Of a stretch of DNA of 6,595 nt, positions 1 through 6,200 are shown piece after piece. Position numbers and translations under genes: made by a program. The notes beneath the pieces were generated by a model. That model made no database searches and was not told the DNA's origin. It saw only the letters and a program-made list of their open reading frames with translations. Position 1 is the stretch's first letter. Every line of letters begins with the position of its first letter. Origin of the DNA: Clostridia bacterium (lineage in GTDB: Bacteria > Bacillota > Clostridia > Oscillospirales > CAG-272); assembly GCA_017556845.1 (NCBI GenBank), contig JAFYMA010000136.1:1-6595 (forward strand), read 5' to 3'.

Positions 1-192
1 GGACTCGGACTTTATATAGTAAAGACTATCATTGACGCTCACGGCGAAGAAATATGGGTAGACAGCGTATATCAGGAATACTGTGAATTCGTGTTTACTC
101 TGACGTCGGTTAAGGAAGGCGTAGAGTTAAGACTTCCGACACTGAGAAAGGGCGATAAACAAAATAATTTACAAACTGACGAAAAAAATTAA
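1..192 (+). CDS. Sensor histidine kinase, C-terminal fragment (open at left edge)
   Basis: This is the last 63 codons of a gene that begins before the window; reading frame 1 is open to a TAA at 190-192. The first residues, GLGLYIVKTIIDAHGEEIWV, match the G2 box and following helix/strand of a HATPase_c ATP-binding domain of a two-component sensor kinase (family pattern GLGLxIVKxIvxxHGGxIxV). The usual final strand is recognisable as EFVFTL, but the Gly/Ser-Thr residues that normally precede it (GxGSTFxFxLP) read QEYCEF. After the kinase fold there is a hydrophilic tail of about 25 residues. The kinase would autophosphorylate on a His upstream of this fragment and pass phosphate to a response regulator; neither is visible here. 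The 83-base gap to the next gene shows no terminator, so co-transcription with the HtrA-like gene is possible. The family is clear; the signal sensed is unknown. Confidence 0.88.
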   Translation, partial: GLGLYIVKTIIDAHGEEIWVDSVYQEYCEFVFTLTSVKEGVELRLPTLRKGDKQNNLQTDEKN

Positions 193-264
193 AATTACTT
201 TAGGAGTAGCACAAAGATTTATTAAAAGAAAAAGGCTATACTTATAGCGTAGGCAATTTCATTT

Positions 265-271
265 AAGAGGG
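265..271 (+). promoter_or_regulatory. Ribosome binding site of the HtrA-like gene
   Basis: AAGAGGG lies 4 bases before a GTG at 276 and 7 bases before a TTG at 279, both in the HtrA-like frame. An in-frame TAA at 264-266 rules out any earlier start, and the first in-frame ATG (residue 118) lies after the membrane anchor, so a non-ATG start is required. An ATG at 274 overlaps the GTG but is out of frame and meets a stop after two codons. GTG 276 is used in the annotation; TTG 279 would remove only one residue. Confidence 0.6.
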
Positions 272-275
272 TTAT

Positions 276-1400
276 GTGTTGAGAACTGAGAAAAACGAAA
301 TTATCACGGAAAAAGAAAATAGTGACCACGACGTATCCTCGTTCGGCAGTCTGCGGTATAAGCAAGAGTATGACAAACTCGTGCAGAAAAAACAGCAGCA
401 ACGCGAGAAAAGCTTCAAGCTGACGCTTATATTCGGTATTGCTATAGCTTTTACCGTTTGTGTTGTATGTGCGAGCGTGGCGTTTGTTGCGTGTATAATA
501 ACGACGGCATATCAGAACGATAAAAATGACGGAGCTGTTGCAAGCACCACGTCACTTGAAGCACTCAGACTGGCAGTCGGCGAATATGACATCGTATCTG
601 ACAATATAGTTCAGATATCATCATCAATGGGTAATCAGCTTTCCGGCCTTGTCATAACGTCTGACGGATATATACTGACATCGGCAAATCAGGAGCTTAA
701 AAACGGTAATTTGACCGTTAACGGTGAGTATGATGCGCATTTTGTCGGTATGGATGAGGATCAGGGGCTTGCAGTATTAAAAATAGATTCTGTAAAAACG
801 AGCTCCGTTGAATTCGGTAAAAGCGACGCGCTTGTGAAAAATGCAGATATATATCTTGCATACCGCAAAAACGGAGAGGACGTAGTTTTTAAAGGCAATA
901 TTGATTTTGACAGTCACGGCTCGTTCGGCATAAACGGTATACAGTTTGATAACTGTATGTACGGAGCGGCAGTGTTTGATGCAAACGGTCACGTTGTTGG
1001 GATCGTCACCGGCGGACACGGCAGCTTTACTGACGTTATGTCATCGTCGGATGCACTGCCGTTTATACGTAAGTACGTTCGGAACGTGCTTTCAAACGGT
1101 ATTAGCTGTGATGCATCAAGCGTTGAAATGCTCGGCGTATCCGTAGTATCGGTGTCCGATGACGAAAGTGAAAAATTCGGCTTACCCGGCGGTCTTTTAG
1201 TAGTTAAGTGTGACGGGGAATCAACGGGTGAAAACGCAGGACTGATGGTAAATGATATAATAATCGGCGTAAACAGCTTTGCAGTTGAAAATGCCGATAC
1301 GCTTGACAGTCTTTTGAAGGATCACAACGGCCAGACCGTTTCGTTGCTTGTATACAGAAATGAAAGATATATAAACATTGGCGTCAATGTTGATGCGTGA
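276..1400 (+). CDS. Membrane-anchored HtrA/DegP-like PDZ protein, predicted inactive (pseudoprotease)
   Basis: The 374-residue protein has a charged cytoplasmic N-terminus (1-48, with a K/Q/R-rich stretch at 36-48), one membrane helix (about 49-78), a trypsin-like domain (about 100-275) and a C-terminal PDZ domain (about 284-374). HtrA landmarks are clear: SDGYILTS (129-136), LAVLKID (165-171), a DANGHVVGIVT strand pair (235-245), then PDZ features GGLLVV (305-310) and ENAGLMVNDIIIGVN (319-333). Aligned to HtrA family patterns, the catalytic positions are changed: TNxHV reads TSANQ (His to Asn138), DLAVLKI reads GLAVLKI (Asp to Gly164), and GNSGGPL reads CMYGAAV (Ser to Tyr229). The region before the serine loop is also shortened. 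It therefore should not cleave peptides; with an intact PDZ it may instead bind, scaffold or sense extracytoplasmic proteins (inference). It starts with GTG and ends in tandem stops TGA-TAA, 18 bases before the next gene. The fold assignment is strong, the role unknown. Confidence 0.87.
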   Translation: MLRTEKNEIITEKENSDHDVSSFGSLRYKQEYDKLVQKKQQQREKSFKLTLIFGIAIAFTVCVVCASVAFVACIITTAYQNDKNDGAVASTTSLEALRLAVGEYDIVSDNIVQISSSMGNQLSGLVITSDGYILTSANQELKNGNLTVNGEYDAHFVGMDEDQGLAVLKIDSVKTSSVEFGKSDALVKNADIYLAYRKNGEDVVFKGNIDFDSHGSFGINGIQFDNCMYGAAVFDANGHVVGIVTGGHGSFTDVMSSSDALPFIRKYVRNVLSNGISCDASSVEMLGVSVVSVSDDESEKFGLPGGLLVVKCDGESTGENAGLMVNDIIIGVNSFAVENADTLDSLLKDHNGQTVSLLVYRNERYINIGVNVDA

Positions 1401-1418
1401 TAAGGCAGGAAAATACGT

Positions 1419-1787
1419 ATGGGCGAAGACATCGTGGCTTTGAAAATAAAAAAAGGCGATGTTTTCGCTATTTTTATCGTATTGGTATTAGCTGCCGCCG
1501 CCTTTTTTATTCCGATGGAAAAGAGCGGAGATAAAGTGAATATAAAAACAGATAAAGCGTCGTACGTTTATTTTCTTAACGAGGACAGACGAATAACTCT
1601 TGAGGAAAACGGAATATCACTTACCGTCGTTATTGAAAACGGTGAAGTGTACGTCGAAAATTCAACCTGCAGAGACGGAGTGTGTAAAAAAAGCTCACCG
1701 ATAAGTGATGGCGGATGCATTGTCTGCCTGCCTGCCCATGTGGTAATACAGATATCAAGCGGAGGGGCAGATGCAATTGCTGGATAA
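1419..1787 (+). CDS. NusG domain II-like extracytoplasmic protein (NusG_II / DUF1312 family)
   Basis: The 122-residue protein has a short basic N-terminus, one membrane helix or uncleaved signal (about 14-32), then a small beta domain. The diagnostic part is C-terminal: STCRDGVCKKSSPIS (82-96) and CIVCLPAHVVIQI (100-112), matching the NusG_II pattern of a CxxxxC pair followed by an IVCLPxxxVIxI strand. Cys84, Cys89 and Cys103 sit at the positions usual in this family; Cys100 is additional and makes a CxxC. Despite its name the family is not a transcription factor: the domain resembles NusG domain II but is placed outside the membrane. Its biochemical role is not established; it recurs beside Gx and ApbE genes. 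Start ATG has AGGCAGGA at 1403-1410, 8 bases upstream. The 3' end overlaps the next gene by 17 bases, indicating translational coupling. Family call is firm; function is unknown. Confidence 0.85.
   Translation: MGEDIVALKIKKGDVFAIFIVLVLAAAAFFIPMEKSGDKVNIKTDKASYVYFLNEDRRITLEENGISLTVVIENGEVYVENSTCRDGVCKKSSPISDGGCIVCLPAHVVIQISSGGADAIAG
1761..1767 (+). promoter_or_regulatory. Ribosome binding site of the Gx-family gene, inside the NusG_II-like gene
   Basis: GGAGGGG lies 3 bases before the ATG at 1771 (5 bases counted from the GGAGG core). It is embedded in the last codons of the upstream gene (Ser-Gly-Gly-Ala), so the overlapping start has its own strong Shine-Dalgarno rather than depending only on coupling. 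It fixes the start that creates the 17-base overlap. Confidence 0.75.
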
Positions 1788-2289
1788 AAAGATACGATCA
1801 CTTGCCTTTTGCGGCGTTTTTACCGCTTTGGCACTTGCCTGCAATCTTCTTGAGGCACTGATTCCTTTGCAGGTGTTTATACCACTCCCCGGCATAAAGC
1901 TCGGACTGGCAAACGTGGTAAGCGTATACGTTTTGTATTATATCGGAGAAAAAGAGGCGTTTTCTGTAACGGTTTGCAGATGCATTATAGCATCTCTCAT
2001 TTTAGGCTCAGTAACTTCTTTTGCGTTTTCTTTATGCGGCGGAGTGCTTTCTTTAACATCATCGGTTTTGCTGAAAAAAATCGCAAAAAGCCGAGTGTCA
2101 TTCATAGGCGTATGTGTGATCGGTGCATCGTGCCATAATTTAGGGCAGATAGCGGTCTGCTGTGCGATGTTCGGCACGCTTGCGGTAGTGAGGTATCTGC
2201 CGCTGCTGTTACTGTCTTCCGTTATCTGCGGAGGAATTATTGGAGGAATACTTTGTTTTTTGCCCGATATAACAAAAAGAAAAGTCTGA
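1771..2289 (+). CDS. Gx transporter family membrane protein (HepPP_syn_1-like, ECF S-component-like)
   Basis: The 172-residue protein is very hydrophobic, with about five membrane segments (roughly 11-31, 43-60, 70-100, 109-136, 139-165). Family motifs are present: PLPGIKLGLANVV (38-50), LCGGVLSL (88-95) and CHNLGQI (121-127), which match the family often labelled heptaprenyl diphosphate synthase component I and now usually called Gx transporter family. There are no Asp-rich prenyl-synthase motifs, so the synthase label is probably misleading; the size and topology resemble substrate-binding S components of ECF transporters. Its neighbours, NusG_II-like upstream and ApbE downstream, form a recurring trio in Firmicutes, so a role in supplying a flavin or related substrate for flavinylation is a reasonable inference but unproven. 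It overlaps both neighbours (17 and 37 bases). Near-normal length, no sign of damage. Confidence 0.85.
   Translation: MQLLDKKIRSLAFCGVFTALALACNLLEALIPLQVFIPLPGIKLGLANVVSVYVLYYIGEKEAFSVTVCRCIIASLILGSVTSFAFSLCGGVLSLTSSVLLKKIAKSRVSFIGVCVIGASCHNLGQIAVCCAMFGTLAVVRYLPLLLLSSVICGGIIGGILCFLPDITKRKV
2242..2247 (+). promoter_or_regulatory. Ribosome binding site deciding the TTG start of the ApbE gene
   Basis: GGAGGA lies 5 bases before the TTG at 2253 and sits inside the upstream gene, where it encodes Gly-Gly. A second GGAGGA is found 12 bases earlier (2230-2235), also from Gly-Gly codons, with no suitable in-frame start after it. The alternative ApbE start, ATG at 2289, would overlap the upstream TGA as TGATG but has only an A-rich stretch before it and would remove the basic ARYNKKK segment expected of a lipoprotein signal peptide. 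TTG is therefore preferred. Confidence 0.65.
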
Positions 2290-3254
2290 TGTGCTTGATA
2301 ATGCTGACGGCAGTTTTGTTCAGCTCCTGCACACAAAAATACGAGCAGAATACATATTTTGCACTTGATACGTATATTATGACCAACCTGCCGCCTGACA
2401 AGGATTCAGGACTTTCCGACTGTATAAACGCTCTTGAAAAAAAACTGTCAAAAACGTATGAGGGCGGAGAGCTGTATAACCTTAATTCAGGTATTGAGCA
2501 AACGGTGTCAGAGGAGCTTTATGAGCTTATCGAGCGGTCTGTTCAGATATCCGAAAGCACGGGCGGCGCCTTCGACGTGACACTTGGAAACGTGACGTCG
2601 CTGTGGGATTTTAAAAGCGAAAAAGCAACTGTTCCCGATGATGAAAGCGTTAAAAACGCTCTGACCTCAAGCGGATATGAAAAGCTGAAGCTTCAAGACG
2701 GAAAGATCATTCTGAACTCGGCAAAAATTGATCTTGGCGGTATTGCAAAAGGATATATCGCACAGAAATGCGTGGAATACCTGCACGGGCAAAACGTGCA
2801 TACGGGATTTATAAGCCTTGGCGGAAATATCGCTGTTGTAGGAGCAAAATCAAACGGTGAAAAGTGGAATATCGCTTTGAAGGATCCTTTGAATACGAAT
2901 AAAACTGTAGGGCAATTGAAGGCAGACAGCGGATATATTTCAGTATCCGGAGATTACGAAAGATATTTTGAATATGACGGCAAACGGTATCATCATATAA
3001 TAGATCCGAAAAACGGTATGCCGGCTGACAACGGCATTGCAAGCGTTATGGTGTACAGTGATGACGGGGCTTTATCAGACGCTCTGTCCACGGCACTTTT
3101 TGTTATGGGGCTTGAACAGGCGCTTGAATTTTATGAAAAAAATATATTTGACTACGATGCAATAATTATCACAAAAGAAAGATATATATATGTAAGCGAT
3201 GGCATTGAGGATGTTTTTACCCTTACGTCCGATGAGTATGTTGCTGCACAATAA
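2253..3254 (+). CDS. apbE: FAD:protein FMN transferase (ApbE family), lipoprotein
   Basis: The 333-residue protein is of usual family length. ApbE enzymes cleave FAD with Mg2+ and attach FMN to a Thr (or Ser) of extracytoplasmic redox proteins, as in Rnf and Nqr subunits. The N-terminus has a lysine-rich region (8-10), a hydrophobic stretch and a lipobox-like LFSSC with Cys26 as the lipidation site, placing the enzyme on the outer face of the membrane. Family motifs follow in order: STGGAFDVTLG (102-112), then SLWDF (116-120); KIDLGGIAKGYIAQKC (158-173); GFISLGGNI (185-193); YHHIIDPKNGMPA (246-258); and DALSTALFVMG (276-286), which carries the metal-ligand Asp276 and Thr280 positions. All key residues look intact, so it should be active. 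It starts from TTG inside the Gx gene and ends 17 bases before the CotH-like gene. No flavinylation target is evident in the window. Confidence 0.93.
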   Translation: MFFARYNKKKSLMCLIMLTAVLFSSCTQKYEQNTYFALDTYIMTNLPPDKDSGLSDCINALEKKLSKTYEGGELYNLNSGIEQTVSEELYELIERSVQISESTGGAFDVTLGNVTSLWDFKSEKATVPDDESVKNALTSSGYEKLKLQDGKIILNSAKIDLGGIAKGYIAQKCVEYLHGQNVHTGFISLGGNIAVVGAKSNGEKWNIALKDPLNTNKTVGQLKADSGYISVSGDYERYFEYDGKRYHHIIDPKNGMPADNGIASVMVYSDDGALSDALSTALFVMGLEQALEFYEKNIFDYDAIIITKERYIYVSDGIEDVFTLTSDEYVAAQ

Positions 3255-3257
3255 AGT

Positions 3258-3264
3258 AAAGGAG
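3258..3264 (+). promoter_or_regulatory. Ribosome binding site of the CotH/RCC1 lipoprotein gene
   Basis: AAAGGAG lies 7 bases before a GTG at 3272, an ideal distance. An in-frame ATG at 3266 is only 1 base from the GGAG core, which is too close for efficient initiation, so GTG 3272 is preferred; this also gives the typical MKKILSIML signal peptide. Using ATG would add Met-Pro to the N-terminus and change nothing else. Confidence 0.7.
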
Positions 3265-3271
3265 AATGCCC

Positions 3272-6200
3272 GTGAAAAAAATTTTATCCATCATGCTTGT
3301 TGCAGCTATGCTGTTTTCTTTCGCAGCGTGCAACGGCGCCAAGGACACTTTGACTACGACACTCGTCAATGTAACACCTCCAACGGAGGACACTGACACT
3401 TCCGATCCTGAAGGCGACAGCACTCAGAAAGCGGATCAACAGACGAACACGCCGTCAGATGCGCCGACGGATAGACCGACCGATGATGAAACAGATGCTT
3501 CTTCGCAGACGGGCGGTACAACTCAGGGCGATACACAGACGCAGGCACCGCCTGAGGTCACGTATCCCGAGATCGAAAAGCCCGAGGAAACGTCATACAA
3601 GAATGTTGTATTCAAGCAGATATACGGTACGGGCTACAACACCGACACTCCTATAAAGCACAGCTTTATAGAGCTTTACAATATTTCTGATAAAGATATA
3701 GCGTTGGATGCACTTGCTATATCGTATATGACGGGCGGAGACGCAGGATATGTGAAAATGCAGTTTCCGAGCGGTGCGAAAATAGATTCTTACGGCAGAT
3801 ATCTTATCAGATGTGCCGAGGCAAAGGGTAAAAACGGCGAAAAATATGAAAGCAAATACGAGGTCACACGTATTGATTACTACGATACGGAGTGGAACGT
3901 AATTATTGATAATAAGACGGTAAAGCTTGCAATAACAGATAAGAATTCGTCGCTTTCTGCAACCGAGGATCTGTCCAAAAGTGCTAAGGTGCACGCATAT
4001 TATATTGCAGCCGCTGCCGCTGACAATTCCGACCGTAACGTCATTTCGGGTCTTTCAAAGCAAAAGGCTGCATACAGATGCGAAAATACTATATCATCCA
4101 CGTTTAAAACGGTAGATTATTCACAGATGACTCCGTCTGATATTACGGACGTAAGACCGCAGTATTCGGGCGGCGACCGAAATACATATCTTTCGGCATT
4201 TGCAAACGTGGTCGAGTTTTCTCACACAAGCGGCTTTTACGATTCTAAGTTTACTCTTTCAATGTCCGCTTCCGAGGGATATAAGATATATTACACACGC
4301 GACGGATCAGATCCGAGAAAAAACGGTAAGCTTTATACAGGCGGAATACCGCTTATTCTTACAAGCTCTAAAACGTGGGGATATCTTACGAATAAAAACT
4401 CTGCACTGAATAAAACTGCTATGCCGTCGAAGAATTCTATCGGAGCGCACGTCATTAAAGCGTATGCAACGAACGGTAAGGAATCATCGGCAGTCGTTAC
4501 GAATTCTTATTTTATAATTCCGAATTGTGCTGAAACGTATAACGTTCCGTTCGTGTCACTCAGCTTGCCTGCGGATGATTTTGTCAGCGACAGCAGAGGA
4601 ATTTACCATACGGTAATGGACAATCCTTTCGGACAGAAGGAAAGACGCGTATCTTATCTTGAAATGTTCGAATCTGACGGAAAGCTCGTTTCCTCGTCAT
4701 ACGTTGAGATAGCTATGAACGGCAATGGCTCTTTGGGTATGGCGTCAAAATCAATGCGCGTTTACTTCAAAGCAGATGCTGATACGAGCGTCGTTAACAA
4801 TCCGTCAAAGCTCAGATATGATATTTTCCACGGACGCGCACAGGATAATGTTACCGAATTTAAGCGTATCCTTTTGAGAAATTCCGGTAATGACTCCAGC
4901 GTAACGCATCTGAGAGACGCTCTTATGCAGGCATTGTGCGTCGGAACTTATGCAAGCACGATGGCATACCGCCCATCGCTGCTGTTCGTAAACGGCGAAT
5001 TCTGGGGCGTATATAACATAAGAGAAAGATACGATACGAAATATTTTGAAGAGCACTACGGTGTTCTTGAAGAGAACCTCGTTATTCTTGAAGCGCCGTC
5101 GCCTCTTACTACGAACTGGTCGGTAAACGAGCCGTATCAGCTCAACGAGGGTGTTGAAGGTGATGAAAAGGTGTTCCACGACCTTGTTAATTATATGCTT
5201 TCTCACGATCTTTCAAATCCTACGTACTTCAAGTATGTTTCTGACAGAATAGATCTTGATAGCTTCGTTGATTTCTTCGTATGCAGCATGTACTTCGGTA
5301 ACACCGACTGGCCGTCGAATAACGTCAAGGTGTGGCGCAACAAATCAACGTCAGATCCGTCCGGGCTTGATACGAAATGGCGCTACGTTATGAGTGATAT
5401 GGACTCAGGTATGGGACTCGGCTGTGAGTATACCACTGATATGTTTGCACAGGCTCTTAACTACAATACGGTTGCGGGCAGTATGATGTGTGCATTGCTT
5501 GAAAATCCCGATTTTGAGGAATCGTTCATTTCAAGATTTACGTATGCTGTTGAAAATCTTTTCACATACGAAAAGACGTCGGCTGTTCTTGATGAGTATG
5601 CAAAGGTTATTGAACCGATAATGCCGCTTCACTTCAATCGCTGGCCCGGCGACGGCGGATCTGTAAGCAGATGGAATTCGCAGATAAACACTCTCCGTAC
5701 GTTCCTTAAGCAGCGCCCGAAATATGCAATTGATACGATGAACAATTATTTCGGCATCCAGCCGAGCAAGCTCAGCGTTTCACTCGATCTTTCTAAGGCG
5801 GATCTGTATATCAACGGCAAACAGATAACGAAAAACGGTTACAGCGAGATATTGGCTGAAAACGCAAGTGTCACGATAAAGATCGTTCCTAAGTCCGGTT
5901 ACGTTCTTAACGGAATAAAGGCAGTTACCGACGGCGGAAAGGAAACCGTTTATTCAACACAGACTGTAAAGGTTAATATTACGGACAGAATAACGGTAAT
6001 AGGTCTTGTAACAAAGAGTAATTATAAGGTTGTACCTGCAGTCACGGCAGGATCGCGCAGTATATTCGTTCTTGACGGAAACGGCGATCTGTATGCATGG
6101 GGCGAAAATGACATAGCTCAATGCGGAATTGACGTTGATAAAACGATACGTGCTCCTATGCTCGTTATGACCGGCGTAAAGCAGGTAGAAATGAGCAGAG

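Noticed and set aside
193..264. Possible promoter (TATACT at 237-242) or terminator (CTATA-CT-TATAG at 236-247) between the kinase and the HtrA-like gene
   Set aside because: No acceptable -35 box lies at the proper distance from TATACT. The inverted repeat has only 5 A/T-rich pairs with a 2-base loop and no T-run, so neither call is supportable.
1771..2289. Heptaprenyl diphosphate synthase component I as the function of the Gx-family gene
   Set aside because: This common label is not supported by the sequence: the protein is a multi-helix membrane protein without the Asp-rich motifs of prenyl synthases.
3938..3964. LSAT (residues 228-231) in the lamin-tail-like part as a possible ApbE flavinylation site
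   Set aside because: It lacks the Ser/Thr-Gly/Ser-Ala-Thr context and any surrounding FMN_bind domain; a chance match in a different fold.
3199..4409. Plus-strand open frames at 3199-3396, 3459-3656 and 4200-4409
   Set aside because: They are out-of-frame shadows of the apbE end and the large lipoprotein. The Arg-rich product of 3459-3656 comes from reading the Thr/Asp/Pro spacer codons in the wrong frame.
777..5206. Antisense open frames at 777-1019, 1568-1801, 1938-2336, 2809-3042, 3593-3994 and 4805-5206
   Set aside because: Each lies opposite a well-supported gene, has no recognisable domain, and is explained by codon bias of the sense strand. None fits the uniform + strand operon.
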